NCBI RefSeq assembly: GCF_017303215.1
Contig: NZ_JAEMWU010000001.1
Coordinates: 806,001-870,000 of the forward strand
Origin: Microbacterium esteraromaticum
GTDB taxonomy: Bacteria; Actinomycetota; Actinomycetes; Actinomycetales; Microbacteriaceae
Direction: 5' to 3'
DNA: 64,000 bases
Shown here piece by piece: positions 8,358 to 18,071 of the stretch; the stretch's first letter is position 1; the number at the start of each line of letters is the position of its first letter. A model generated the notes under the pieces. It was not told where the DNA came from, ran no database searches, and was given only the letters and a program-made list of their open reading frames with translations. The position numbers and the translations under genes are program-made.

Positions 8358-10738
8358 CCGCTCCCGTCACGCCCGCGCTGCCGGTGCGCCGCCTGGTACT
8401 CGACCTCGTCAGCGTCGGGGTGCTGCTGGTGGTCGCCCTGCTCGGCTTCTGGCCGACGTTCGCCGGTCCGTCCTTCCTCATCGCCGCGATCGGCGGAGTA
8501 CTGCTGGGGCTCGGCGTCGCGGCGGTGTGCGCGTTGCGGCGGTGGGGCATCCTGATCGTTTCGGGCATGACGATCGTCGTGTACTTCGTCTTCGGTGGTG
8601 CACTGGCTCTGCCGCACACGACCATCGCCGGGGTCGTGCCGACGTGGGACACCCTCAGCGGGCTCGCGCTGGGCGCGATCACCTCGTGGAAGCAGTTGTT
8701 GACGACGGTCGCCCCGGTCTCGGCGCACGACGGACATCTGCTCGTGCCCTTCCTGATCGGTCTGGTGTGCGCGGTAACCGCAGCATCGCTCGCCCTGCGG
8801 TTGCAGCGCGCCGTCTGGGCGCTGATTCCGGTCGTCGGCGCCATCGTGCTGGTGATCGCCCTCGGCGTTCCCCAGCCGGCGTTCCCGATCGTGCAAGGCA
8901 CCGTCATGGCGGCGGTCGCCGTCGTCTGGCTCTCGCTGCGCGCCTGGTGGGCTCCGCAGGCGTCGGCTGTCGACGTCGCCGAAGCCGACCCGAGCCGTAC
9001 CCGGCAGGTGCGCACGCGCCGCCTGATCAGCGGTGTCGCCGTTATCGCGGTGGCAGCCGGTGCCGGTATCGGCATCAGCGCCGTGACCGAGCCGTCGCAG
9101 CCGCGCCACGTGTTCCGCGACGCGATCATCCCGCCGTTCGACATCCGCGACTACGCCAGCCCCCTGCAGTCGTTCCGCAAGAACGTGCGCGACCAGAAGA
9201 CAGAGACGCTGTTCACCGTTGAGGGCCTGCCCAAGGACGCACGCGTCCGCATCGGCGCGATGGACCACTGGGACGGCATGGTGTACAACGTCACCGATGG
9301 TGGCCCCGGCTCGTCCAGCGCCTTCACCCCACTGCGCTCGGACATGGCGCCCGAGGCGCAGGGCGTTCCCACCACGCTGCGTTTCACGATTGATCAGTAC
9401 GCCGGGGTCTGGGTTCCCGGTGCACCGGCGATCGACGAGATCACCTACACCGGGTCGCGGGGCGAGCAGCTGCGCCGCAGCAGCTACGTCAACACCACCA
9501 CCGACACGGCGGTCGCGACCGCCGGCCTCGAGAAGGGCGACACGTACACGATCGAGGCGATCGTGCCCGTGACGCCGACCGATGCGGAGCTGAAGGATGC
9601 GGCGTTCGCGAACGTCAAGCCGCACACGCCCGCGTACGCCCCCGAGGACCTCGCGAAGATCGCGGCGGATGCTGTCGCCGACGCCGAGACACCGATCGAG
9701 CAGGTGCGTGCGCTGGAGGTGCACTTCTCGAAGGAGGGTTTCTTCAGCCACGGTCTTGAAGGAGAGGTGCTGTCGCGGGCCGGCCACACGGCTGAGCGCA
9801 TCAGCACGCTGCTCGGGGGCGATCAGCTGGTCGGCGACGACGAGCAGTACGCCGTGGCCATGGCGCTCGCGGCAGGCGAGGTCGGGATCCCGGCCCGAGT
9901 GGTGATGGGCTACTACCCGGGCGATGACCGCGCGGGCAAGGAAGTGTTCGAGGCGACCGGCGACGACGTGCACGCCTGGGTCGAGGTGCCCTTCGAGGGC
10001 ATCGGCTGGGTGGCGTTCGACCCGACGCCGCCCGAGGACCAGGTGCCCAGGAACCAGAACACCAAGCCCCGGGTCGATCCGAAGCCGCAGGTACTGCAGC
10101 CGCCGCCTCCGCCGCAGGAGCCGGTCGATCTGCCGCCGACGGTGCCCGACGAGCGCGAACCCCAGGACGAGAAGAACAACATCCTCGGCATCCTCGGGAT
10201 GATCCTGGCCATCGCCGGACTCTCGCTGGGCGCACTGTTGCTGCTGCTGTCGCCGTTCATCGTGATCGGGGTGTGGAAAGCGGCGCGCCGCCGCGCTCGC
10301 CGCACCGCCGGGACGCCCACGGATCGAATCAGCGGCGGATGGGACGAGCTCACCGACCGTGCCATCGACCACGGCGCCCGGCTCACGCCGGGGGCGACGC
10401 GGGGTGAGGAGGCGGCCGTCGTCGCCTCGGCCGTCACGGTACCCGCGGCCACGGCGCTCGCCGACCGGGCAGACCGACAGGTCTTCGGTCCGGGCGAGCC
10501 GACCGCTGAGGAGGTCGACCTCTTCTGGCGTGAAGTGGACGAGGCGGTCGGCGGCATGCGCGCCGGCGTCGGATTCTGGGCGCGGGTGAAGGCGCGCCTC
10601 AGCATCCGCTCCCTCGCGGGCGGCACCCGTCTGGTCGAGCGCGTGCAGGATCTGCGCGCGGCTGCTGCCGCGCGCATGCGCCGCGAACCTGGCAACATCG
10701 ATACGAACCGCCCGAGCTCCGAGAGTGAGACCCGATGA
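8354..10738 (+). CDS. Transglutaminase-like (TgpA-type) polytopic membrane protein lacking the catalytic Cys
   Basis: 794 residues from ATG 8354 (ATGA overlap). The N-terminal ~230 residues contain several transmembrane helices. An extracytoplasmic domain follows with a transglutaminase-like core, then a Pro-rich stretch, a further transmembrane helix near 610-635 and a cytoplasmic tail. In the core the His (H540 of HAWVEV) and Asp (D556 of FDPTP) are present. The position that normally carries the nucleophilic Cys is Asp496 within GDDEQYA, so cysteine-type catalysis is not expected. It probably serves as a binding or structural module for the MoxR-DUF58 pair. Fold assignment is good; loss of activity is an inference from one residue. 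Confidence 0.88.
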   Translation: MTAPVTPALPVRRLVLDLVSVGVLLVVALLGFWPTFAGPSFLIAAIGGVLLGLGVAAVCALRRWGILIVSGMTIVVYFVFGGALALPHTTIAGVVPTWDTLSGLALGAITSWKQLLTTVAPVSAHDGHLLVPFLIGLVCAVTAASLALRLQRAVWALIPVVGAIVLVIALGVPQPAFPIVQGTVMAAVAVVWLSLRAWWAPQASAVDVAEADPSRTRQVRTRRLISGVAVIAVAAGAGIGISAVTEPSQPRHVFRDAIIPPFDIRDYASPLQSFRKNVRDQKTETLFTVEGLPKDARVRIGAMDHWDGMVYNVTDGGPGSSSAFTPLRSDMAPEAQGVPTTLRFTIDQYAGVWVPGAPAIDEITYTGSRGEQLRRSSYVNTTTDTAVATAGLEKGDTYTIEAIVPVTPTDAELKDAAFANVKPHTPAYAPEDLAKIAADAVADAETPIEQVRALEVHFSKEGFFSHGLEGEVLSRAGHTAERISTLLGGDQLVGDDEQYAVAMALAAGEVGIPARVVMGYYPGDDRAGKEVFEATGDDVHAWVEVPFEGIGWVAFDPTPPEDQVPRNQNTKPRVDPKPQVLQPPPPPQEPVDLPPTVPDEREPQDEKNNILGILGMILAIAGLSLGALLLLLSPFIVIGVWKAARRRARRTAGTPTDRISGGWDELTDRAIDHGARLTPGATRGEEAAVVASAVTVPAATALADRADRQVFGPGEPTAEEVDLFWREVDEAVGGMRAGVGFWARVKARLSIRSLAGGTRLVERVQDLRAAAAARMRREPGNIDTNRPSSESETR

Positions 10739-12063
10739 CGATGCTTCCCTTCGGCGAGGTCGCACCCATTCAGCGACGCGTCATCGCGTACATCCTCGAC
10801 GCTCTGATCGCGGGTGTCATCCCGGTTGTGGGCACGATCATCGTCGTCGGCATGCTGACCGCGGCGGCCACTCCAGACGACCCGACGGCAGGGGTGCTCG
10901 CGGCGACATTCGTCGTCATGCCGATCATCGGGCTGGCGCAGTTGGCCTGGCTCATCGTCTACACGCTGATGCAGGCGGGATCGGGGTCGATCGGCATGCG
11001 CGCCCAGGGGCTACGGCTCGCCTCGGCGCGGGACGGCGAACCGATCGGCTTCTGGCGCGCGCTGCTGCGCAACATCGTGTTCGCCTTGGCGGGCTCGATC
11101 GTGGTCGGGTACTTCTCGCCGCTGTTCGATGGTTCGGGGCGGTATCAGGGGTGGCACGACAAGGCGGCGGATGCCGTGATGCTGAACGCCCGCGCGGCGG
11201 TGCCGGAGGCGTCCCTGAGCACGATGGCGATGCCCGTTCCCGAGACCGGTGCCCCGCTGCCCCGGCCCGGTGCCGGGTTCGCGACCCCGCCGATGCCACC
11301 GATGCCCGCTCCGCCGCTGCCGACAGCCTCGGTCGGCCAGCCGATCGCGCCGGAGTCGTTCGCGCGTCCCGCGTCGTCGGATGCGGCAGCACCCGGCGTT
11401 CCGGAAGAGACCGTCGTTGCTCCGCACCGTACTGAGGCGTTGCCCGATGACCCGCTCATCTCATTCGTGCCCGGCGTGACACAGCAGCCGCCCGCGGCGC
11501 CCTCAGCACCGCCCGCGACCGCAGCACCCCCAGTAGCGCCGAGGCCCGCAGCGGCCCCAGCACCGCCGGCGCTCGCAGCCCCGGCCACTCCGCCGGCCAC
11601 TCCGCCGACCCCTACCGCGCCCGCTTCCGATTCCGCGCCCGCTTCCGACCCGGCGCCCGAGCAGTCCGTGGCATCCGCTCCGGAGCCGGCGTCGTTCCAC
11701 GCCGAGGGCGATCTCGACTCGACCCGTATCAGCATCCCCGGGCACCGGCTGGTGTTCACCTGGGATGACGGCCAGCGCGCGACGGTCTCGGGCCGCACGC
11801 TGTTCGGACGCAACCCCGAGGCCGAATCCGGCGCGGCGGTCGTCGCCGTGCGCGACGAGACGCTCTCGCTGTCGAAGACGCACTTCGAGGCCGGAGCCGA
11901 ACCGACCGGCGGCTGGATCATGGACCGTGAATCGACCAACGGCACCACCGTCGTGCGCGACGGTGTGCGCATCGCATGCCCTCCCGGGCAGCGGATCCCG
12001 GTACGGCTCGGGGATGCGATCGAGATCGGTGACCGCATCGTCACCATCGGCGGTTTCGCATGA
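10735..12063 (+). CDS. RDD-family membrane protein with C-terminal FHA domain
   Basis: 442 residues; start overlaps the preceding stop by 4 nt. Residues about 8-130 form an RDD-type membrane domain (PIQRRVIAYILDALIAG near the start) with several helices. A long Ala/Pro-rich linker covers about 165-325. The C-terminal ~100 residues form an FHA domain with the usual landmarks: LFGRNP, SLSKTHFE, STNGTTV. FHA domains bind phosphothreonine, so this membrane protein should be a docking site for targets of the kinase encoded at 14260. A second protein with the same architecture is encoded at 16598. Substrate or transported species of RDD domains is not known. Confidence 0.9.
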   Translation: MTMLPFGEVAPIQRRVIAYILDALIAGVIPVVGTIIVVGMLTAAATPDDPTAGVLAATFVVMPIIGLAQLAWLIVYTLMQAGSGSIGMRAQGLRLASARDGEPIGFWRALLRNIVFALAGSIVVGYFSPLFDGSGRYQGWHDKAADAVMLNARAAVPEASLSTMAMPVPETGAPLPRPGAGFATPPMPPMPAPPLPTASVGQPIAPESFARPASSDAAAPGVPEETVVAPHRTEALPDDPLISFVPGVTQQPPAAPSAPPATAAPPVAPRPAAAPAPPALAAPATPPATPPTPTAPASDSAPASDPAPEQSVASAPEPASFHAEGDLDSTRISIPGHRLVFTWDDGQRATVSGRTLFGRNPEAESGAAVVAVRDETLSLSKTHFEAGAEPTGGWIMDRESTNGTTVVRDGVRIACPPGQRIPVRLGDAIEIGDRIVTIGGFA

Positions 12064-12872
12064 CCGCACCGCTGACGGTGGTCGCCGGTTCATCCACGCA
12101 TACCGGCCGACGTCGAGCGCTCAACGAGGACTCCTCTCTGGCGTGCGCGCCGGTCTTCGTCGTCGCCGACGGCATGGGCGGACACGAGGCGGGTGAGCGT
12201 GCCAGCGCCGCAGTCACGACAGCGTTCGCTGCGCTGATCGGGCGTGAGGCGCTAGGTCTCGACGACGTACGTCAGGCGCTCGCGCGTGCCCGCGGGGCGG
12301 TCGATGCCCTCGTCACGACGACGTCCTCCCGCGCGGGTACGACGCTCAGCGGTGTGGTGATCTCGTCGGTCGACGGTCTCGGCTACTGGCTGGCGTTGAA
12401 CATCGGTGATTCGCGCACGTACCGGTTCGCCGGTGGTGAGCTGGAGCAGATCACGGTCGATCATTCGGTGATCCAAGAGCTCATCGATGCCGGCGAGTTG
12501 ACGGCCGAGACGGCCATGCACGACACCCGGCGCAACGTCATCACCCGCGCGATCGGGGGCGGTAGCAGCGGAGACGCCGACTTCTGGCTGTTCCCGGCCG
12601 ATGCGGGTGATCGGATGCTGGTGTGCTCGGACGGTCTCACCGCCGAGGTGCCCGATGCACGCATCCGCGAGGTGCTCGCGCAGGAGCGCGACCCGCAGCG
12701 CGCGGCGGCCGTGCTCACGGCCGAGGCAGTCGAGGCGGGCGGACGCGACAACATCACGGTCATCGTCGTCGACGCGACGGCGGTGGCCGCACGACCGGGG
12801 GCGGTCGTGCTGTCGGATGAGGTGGATGAAGCCACTCGTCCGCGTGAAGTTCTGAACGGAGGGGCTCGATGA
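12060..12872 (+). CDS. PP2C-family Ser/Thr protein phosphatase
   Basis: 270 residues, ATGA-coupled at both ends. PP2C motifs are present in order: RRALNEDS, VVADGMGGHEAG (metal ligand D37), GDSRTYRF, SDGL (D191) and GGRDNITVIVVD (D230). No transmembrane segment is visible, so it acts in the cytoplasm. It is the natural opponent of the Ser/Thr kinase encoded at 14260 and would remove phosphates that the FHA proteins of the operon read. The length and the intact metal ligands indicate an active enzyme. Confidence 0.95.
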   Translation: MTAPLTVVAGSSTHTGRRRALNEDSSLACAPVFVVADGMGGHEAGERASAAVTTAFAALIGREALGLDDVRQALARARGAVDALVTTTSSRAGTTLSGVVISSVDGLGYWLALNIGDSRTYRFAGGELEQITVDHSVIQELIDAGELTAETAMHDTRRNVITRAIGGGSSGDADFWLFPADAGDRMLVCSDGLTAEVPDARIREVLAQERDPQRAAAVLTAEAVEAGGRDNITVIVVDATAVAARPGAVVLSDEVDEATRPREVLNGGAR

Positions 12873-14263
12873 CTCATTTCTCATATCGATCCGGTACCTG
12901 GCAGGTCGTCGTGGAGGACGGCGGCGTGGTCGCCGTCCCGGGCGACGTCGCGATCGATCGCGTCGTGCGCCTGACGCGGATGCTGCAGCAGGGCACCCCG
13001 GCGCTGACCGACGTCATCGATGTGCTCGCTGCCGGCTCCATCGCCTCGCTGGGCTCGTTCGCCATCGCGCTCACACCGGGAGGTTCCGTGCGGTTCGCCG
13101 TGCGCGGCTCTGTCTCGGTGAGCATCGAGGCAGAGACGGGCACCGAGAGTGTCTCGGGTGCGGATGTCAGCACCTGGAGCGAGCGTTTCGTCGTCGACCC
13201 GAAGGGGTTCGCTCTGACGCTGGAAGAGGCGCGCGGCCACACGGCGCTGCCGATCCGCTCCGGAGTGGTGCTCGCCGCGTCCATCACGACGGGGCAGGAC
13301 GCCCCCGCAGAATCCGTCGTTGCCACGGCGGATGCCACGGGCACAACATCCGCGCCGGCATCCGACGTTGTGGCCTTACCCCCGGCGCCGGTCGCCGCCG
13401 ACGGCGGGCACGCGCAGCACACCCTGATCCCGGCGGAGTACACCTTCGGCTCGGAGACCGAAGCGCTTCTCGGGGCGGATGCCGCAGACGAACCCGCCGC
13501 TGATGAGCCCGCCACCGAGGATGCGCCGGTCGCGCCCGTGCCGGCGGTCGATGCGGCTCCCGTGCCGGAGCCCCTGTCGGATTCGGCGCTCGAGCAGACG
13601 ATCCACAAGGCACCGACGCCCCCGACGCTTCCGGCGCACGTTGTCGATTCGACGCCTCCGGCGCCCGGTGTCGCTTCGCCGCCTCCGGCCTCCCCTGTCG
13701 CTCCGCCTCCCGCGCCGCCCGCGCCTGCGGCATCCGCTCCGTTCCCGACCATCGCCCCGCCCCTGCCACCGGCACCGCCCGCGCCGGTCGTTCTTGGCGA
13801 CCACGACGGGGCGACGATCTCACTCGCCGAGGTGCGCCGGCTGCGCGCCGAGGGGAGCGCTGCGCCGGCTGACCCCGAAGCGCCGACCGAGATGATCCCG
13901 ACGGTTGACGAACCCGCGGCCGCACACGGGACGGCGCGGCTGTCCACCGGCCAGGTCGTCGAACTCGATCGCACCGTGATCATCGGGCGCCGTCCACGCA
14001 CGACGCGTGCCAGCGGTGAGTCGATGCCGCACCTCGTCGCGGTCGACTCGCCGCAGCAGGACATCTCGCGCAGCCACCTCGAGATCCGCCCCGAGGGCGA
14101 CTCGGTCGTCGTGATCGACCTGCGCACGACCAACGGGTCGACGCTGATCCGGCCCGGAACCGACCCGGTGCGCCTGCACCCGGGTGAGCCCACCCTGGTG
14201 CTCGGCGGTGACGTCGTCGACCTCGGCGACGGCGTCACGGTCGCCTTCGAGGGGCTTGCATGA
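12869..14263 (+). CDS. FHA domain protein with N-terminal beta domain and Pro/Ala-rich linker
   Basis: 464 residues, ATGA-coupled to the phosphatase and the kinase genes. The first ~140 residues are a beta-rich domain of no recognised family. Residues about 150-350 are Ala/Pro/acidic, likely disordered. The C-terminal ~105 residues are an FHA domain with VIIGRRP, DISRSHLEI and TTNGSTLI. It is probably a cytosolic phosphothreonine reader linking the kinase to the secretion ATPase. No membrane segment is seen. The N-terminal domain could be a partner-binding module specific to this operon. Confidence 0.85.
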   Translation: MTHFSYRSGTWQVVVEDGGVVAVPGDVAIDRVVRLTRMLQQGTPALTDVIDVLAAGSIASLGSFAIALTPGGSVRFAVRGSVSVSIEAETGTESVSGADVSTWSERFVVDPKGFALTLEEARGHTALPIRSGVVLAASITTGQDAPAESVVATADATGTTSAPASDVVALPPAPVAADGGHAQHTLIPAEYTFGSETEALLGADAADEPAADEPATEDAPVAPVPAVDAAPVPEPLSDSALEQTIHKAPTPPTLPAHVVDSTPPAPGVASPPPASPVAPPPAPPAPAASAPFPTIAPPLPPAPPAPVVLGDHDGATISLAEVRRLRAEGSAAPADPEAPTEMIPTVDEPAAAHGTARLSTGQVVELDRTVIIGRRPRTTRASGESMPHLVAVDSPQQDISRSHLEIRPEGDSVVVIDLRTTNGSTLIRPGTDPVRLHPGEPTLVLGGDVVDLGDGVTVAFEGLA

Positions 14264-15891
14264 GCAGGCCGCCGTCCGTCCCGCCCCAACTGCCGGGGTT
14301 CACATTCGTCCAACCGCTGGGGGCCGGCGGCTTCGCCGATGTGTTCCTGTACGAGCAGCAGATGCCGCGCCGTCGCGTCGCGGTCAAGGTGCTGCTCGCC
14401 GACCGCATCACCACCGGCGCCGCGCAGGAGTTCACCGACGAGGCGAACGTGATGGCGATGCTGTCGACGCACCCCGCGATCGTCACCATCTACCAGGCGG
14501 GCGTCGCCGGCGACGGACGCCCGTACCTGGTGATGGAGTACTGCCCGCGTCCGAACCTGCAGGCGCGAGCACGCAAGGAGCCGTTCTCGGTGGCCGAAGC
14601 GCTGCGCGTCGGCATCCAAGTAGCAGGTGCGGTCGAGACCGCGCACCGCGCCGGCGTGCTGCACCGCGACATCAAGCCGGCGAACATCCTGGTCACCGAG
14701 TACAACCGGCCCGCGCTCACCGACTTCGGCATCGCCTCGACCGCCGGGGCCGTGACCGAGGCGGCCGGGATGTCCATTCCATGGTCGCCGCCCGAGTCAT
14801 TCGCCGAGCCGCCGCGCAGCGGACCCCGCACCGACGTGTACGCGCTCGGCGCCACGGTCTACACGCTGCTGGCCGGGCGCTCGCCGTTCGAGCGGCCGGG
14901 GGAGCGCAACACCAGTGCCGACCTGATCGAGCGCATCGAGCGGATGGCGGTGCCGCCACTCGGACGCCCCGATTCCCCGGCCAGCCTGCAGGCCGTTCTC
15001 GAGCGCGCCATGGCGAAGAAGGCCGATGACCGCTATCCCAGCGCCGTCGCCTTCGCCCGCGCCCTGCAGAAGGTGCAGATCGAGCTCGCCCACTCGGTCA
15101 CGCCGATCGACATCGTCGACGAGCACCACGCCGGTGACGACCACGAGGATGACGACGACGGACTCACGCGCGTACGTGAGGTCACGTCGATCCAGCCGAG
15201 CGCCCCCGGCGAGACGCGCCCCTCGGCAGCCACCGAACCCCGCTATCAGCCCGTCTCCGACGCACCGCGCTTTGACAGTCCGCCCGCGGCGGTGCCCCTC
15301 GAACAGACGCAGGTGCGCGCGCCCGCCCCCGTGGCGCCCGACGCCGATGATCGTACGCAGTTGCGTGCGCCGGCCGTGGTGTCTCCGACGGGCCCGGCCG
15401 CTCCAGCGGCGTCTGCCGAACGGCCCGCGGCTCACGCCGCCGACGGGGCTCCCGCGGCGGCAGAGCCGGCACGACCACGGCGGCGCGGCTGGATCGGCTG
15501 GACCGCCGCGGCTGTGGCGGTCGTGGTACTCGGCGTCTTCCTGGTGTTCAGCGATGCCATCACCGGCGCGCTGATCCCCGCACCGCAGCCCGTGGCATCC
15601 GACGAACCGCAGCCGCAGGACGTCGTGTCGAAGATCGTCCCACCGGTCGACGATGTGCAGGGCACGCGGTCGGGCGACGAGGTGACGTTCTCATGGGTGA
15701 ACGCCGAACCGCAGGACGGTGACACCTACATCTGGCAGCAGGTCACGCTCGACGGCGGTGAGTCGCCGATGAGCACCGAGACGACGACGGTGACGCTCGA
15801 CGGCGCCCATCCCGCGCGCACGTGCATTGAGGTCACGCTGGTGCGCAGCGATGCCAGGGCATCGCAGCCGGTCCGGGGGTGCGTCGATTGA
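14260..15891 (+). CDS. Transmembrane Ser/Thr protein kinase (PknB-like catalytic domain)
   Basis: 543 residues, ATGA-coupled. The catalytic domain covers about 10-275: Gly-rich loop GAGGFADVF, catalytic Lys43 (VAVKVL), HRD at 135-137 with HRDIKPAN, DFG at 155-157, and a PPE in place of APE. An Ala/Pro-rich juxtamembrane stretch follows, then one helix at about 410-433 and an extracellular ~100-residue beta domain resembling a fibronectin fold, with no PASTA repeats. The kinase therefore probably senses an envelope signal. Likely targets are the FHA proteins and the secretion ATPase of the same operon; the PP2C at 12060 reverses it. Confidence 0.94.
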   Translation: MSRPPSVPPQLPGFTFVQPLGAGGFADVFLYEQQMPRRRVAVKVLLADRITTGAAQEFTDEANVMAMLSTHPAIVTIYQAGVAGDGRPYLVMEYCPRPNLQARARKEPFSVAEALRVGIQVAGAVETAHRAGVLHRDIKPANILVTEYNRPALTDFGIASTAGAVTEAAGMSIPWSPPESFAEPPRSGPRTDVYALGATVYTLLAGRSPFERPGERNTSADLIERIERMAVPPLGRPDSPASLQAVLERAMAKKADDRYPSAVAFARALQKVQIELAHSVTPIDIVDEHHAGDDHEDDDDGLTRVREVTSIQPSAPGETRPSAATEPRYQPVSDAPRFDSPPAAVPLEQTQVRAPAPVAPDADDRTQLRAPAVVSPTGPAAPAASAERPAAHAADGAPAAAEPARPRRRGWIGWTAAAVAVVVLGVFLVFSDAITGALIPAPQPVASDEPQPQDVVSKIVPPVDDVQGTRSGDEVTFSWVNAEPQDGDTYIWQQVTLDGGESPMSTETTTVTLDGAHPARTCIEVTLVRSDARASQPVRGCVD

Positions 15892-16601
15892 GTACTGTGA
15901 CGATCGAGTTCGCGGGGGAGTACTTCACGGTCGAGGCGGACTCGTCATTCACCGTGGGGCGCGAGGGCGATCTCGCCCTGGATGAGAACCTCTACCTGCA
16001 CCGGAACTTCCTCGAGATCGTGCATAACGGCGACCTGTGGTGGCTGGCGAACGTCGGCAGCCGGCTCACCGCGACGGTGACCGACTCCCAGGGCGGGGTG
16101 CAGGCCTGGCTCGCGCCCGGGGCGCGCCTGCCTCTCGTCTTCGAACGCACCACGGTGGTCTTCGCCGCCGGGCCGACCACGTACGAGCTGACCGTGCACG
16201 CGGCCGAGCCCGCGTTCCGGGCGACGCGTCGAGCCTCAGACGGCGACGGCGTGTCGACCATCGGTGAGGTGCCGCTGACCGAGAGTCAGAAGCTGCTCAT
16301 CCTGGCGCTCGCTGAACCGCAACTGCGTCGGGACGGCACCGGCATGAGCGAGATCCCCACGACGGCGAAGGCCGCGGAGCGTCTGGGCTGGACCGTCACG
16401 CGGTTCAACCGCAAGCTCGACAACGTGTGCCAGAAGCTCGACCGCGTCGGGGTGCCCGGTATGCGGGGCGGCCAGCGCAGTTTCGCCACCAACCGCAGGG
16501 CTCGACTGGTCGAGCATGCCGTGGCCACGCGGCTGGTGACCCGCGCCGATCTGACGATGCTCGATGCGCCCCAGGCCGACCCCGAAGGAGAACTGGAGTG
16601 A
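15888..16601 (+). CDS. FHA-like domain protein with C-terminal helix-turn-helix-like region
   Basis: 237 residues if started at TTG 15888, which gives the 4-nt TTGA overlap typical of this operon; a GTG at 15879 would add three residues. The N-terminal ~95 residues are a beta domain of FHA type (VEADSSFTVGREGDL, then LHRNFLEI). The C-terminal half, about 125-225, is helical, with SQKLLILALAEP and a following region resembling a winged helix (TAKAAERLGW, then TVTRFNRKLDNVCQKL). It could be a phosphorylation-responsive DNA-binding regulator and is the best local candidate to bind the inverted repeat found before the WXG100 genes. That link is inference. Confidence 0.8.
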   Translation: MSTVTIEFAGEYFTVEADSSFTVGREGDLALDENLYLHRNFLEIVHNGDLWWLANVGSRLTATVTDSQGGVQAWLAPGARLPLVFERTTVVFAAGPTTYELTVHAAEPAFRATRRASDGDGVSTIGEVPLTESQKLLILALAEPQLRRDGTGMSEIPTTAKAAERLGWTVTRFNRKLDNVCQKLDRVGVPGMRGGQRSFATNRRARLVEHAVATRLVTRADLTMLDAPQADPEGELE

Positions 16602-18046
16602 TCTGGGAGATCGACGACGGCGCGAAGGCCATCGAGGGGCTTGACGCGCACGGCCGCGCCGACCCCGCCTACGCCGCCGCGCTGGGGCTGCGCCCCGCGC
16701 CGGGCGGGCGCCGCGCCCTGGCCGCACTGATCGAGGTGTGCATTCTGCTGGTGCTGGCACTCCCCGGTGTGCTGGCGATGGCACCGGTCGCCGTGCGGGT
16801 GGCGTCGGGCGATGCCGACCTGGAGCGGATGCTGGCGCGGGGCGAGTTCGCATGGCCGATCACGGCGATGATCATCTCGAGCGTCCTGGTGACGATCTTC
16901 GTCGTGGTGCAGTTGTTGCTGCACGGCCGTAAGGGTGTCACGGTCGGCAAGGCTCTCTGTGGCATCCGCACGGTGAACGTGCGCACGCTGGAGCGCCCCG
17001 GGTTCTGGCGCGGCGCCGTCGTGCGGTACCTGGTGCTGAGCGCGTCGTTCCTGATCCCGCTGCTCGGACCTCTGCTCGTCGTAGCGTTCTCGCCGCTGTT
17101 CGACAGTGAGCGCCGCGGTCGCGGCTGGCTCGACCAGGCGGCGGCGACTTGGCTGGTCGACACCCGGCAGGGGCTGAACCCCTACGACGTCAAGCGCATG
17201 CGCATCGCCCGCAAGACGCTGAGGACCCCGGAGCACAGCCAGAAGCCCGCGCTGCCGTCGCTGGCGACACCGGTGGACCGCGATGCGCCGTCCGAGTACA
17301 TCCCCACGGGCCGATTCTCGGGTGGAGTGATCGGCGCGCACCGCACCGCCTCCGCCCCGCGGACGGGGGAGACCGGTGCGATCCCGCCGGGCGCACCGGC
17401 ACCTGTATCCACGGACGCTGTCTCCGCGGCCCCGGTCTTATCGGAGTCTGGGGCGGGCTTCGCGCCCGCCGCACCGTCGGGGGTGGTGGATGCTGTACCC
17501 CCGCCGCTCGCATCGGGGCAGCTTCTGGACTCATTCGCCTCGCGGGCATCCGATGCACCGGCAAGCCCTGCCGCTGCGCCGATTGCACCGACCGCCGCGC
17601 CCGCTGCGCCACCCGCCCCGGCGCCGGCACCCGCCCCGGCGCCGGCACCCGCCGTGGCCAGTCCTGCCGAGGCCGCGTCTATAGCATCCGACCCCACGCC
17701 GAGCGGTGCGGTCAGCGCCGCCCGCGCCGTGCTCGTTCTCGACACCGGCGTACGCGTCGAGGTGCGCGGCGCGACACTGGTCGGTCGCGGCCCCGCACCG
17801 GTCGCGGGCGAGGGGCCGGTGCAACTTGTGCCGGTGCCCGACGACACCCTCTCGGTCTCCAAGACCCACCTGGCGTTCCTGCCCGCACGGCGGGGAGTGC
17901 TCGTCGTCGACCGAGGATCCACCAACGGCAGCAGCCTGCTGCGCGCCGGCGGCGAGATCCCGCTGACACCCGGAGACCCGACACCACTGCAGACCGGCGA
18001 CATCGTGCGCTTCGGCGATCGCTCGCTGAGCGTCGAGCGCGCATGA
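16598..18046 (+). CDS. RDD-family membrane protein with C-terminal FHA domain (second copy of this architecture)
   Basis: 482 residues from GTG 16598, which overlaps the preceding TGA (GTGA). An RDD-like membrane domain lies at about 35-190. A long Ala/Pro-rich linker with repeated Pro-Ala pairs covers about 270-365. An FHA domain occupies about 385-482 with LVGRGP, SVSKTHLAF and STNGSSLL. It is the second RDD-FHA protein of the operon (compare 10735). Two such proteins suggest a heteromeric membrane platform for phosphorylated partners. An in-frame extension to 16427 is ignored because it lies inside the previous gene. Confidence 0.87.
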   Translation: MIWEIDDGAKAIEGLDAHGRADPAYAAALGLRPAPGGRRALAALIEVCILLVLALPGVLAMAPVAVRVASGDADLERMLARGEFAWPITAMIISSVLVTIFVVVQLLLHGRKGVTVGKALCGIRTVNVRTLERPGFWRGAVVRYLVLSASFLIPLLGPLLVVAFSPLFDSERRGRGWLDQAAATWLVDTRQGLNPYDVKRMRIARKTLRTPEHSQKPALPSLATPVDRDAPSEYIPTGRFSGGVIGAHRTASAPRTGETGAIPPGAPAPVSTDAVSAAPVLSESGAGFAPAAPSGVVDAVPPPLASGQLLDSFASRASDAPASPAAAPIAPTAAPAAPPAPAPAPAPAPAPAVASPAEAASIASDPTPSGAVSAARAVLVLDTGVRVEVRGATLVGRGPAPVAGEGPVQLVPVPDDTLSVSKTHLAFLPARRGVLVVDRGSTNGSSLLRAGGEIPLTPGDPTPLQTGDIVRFGDRSLSVERA

Positions 18047-18071
18047 CAATCGTGAAGATCCAGGAGAACCG

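Noticed and set aside
8339..10765. Long open frame (about 808 codons) on the minus strand opposite the transglutaminase-like gene
   Set aside because: Antisense shadow with low-complexity Arg/Gly/Asp composition; no motif and no start signal.
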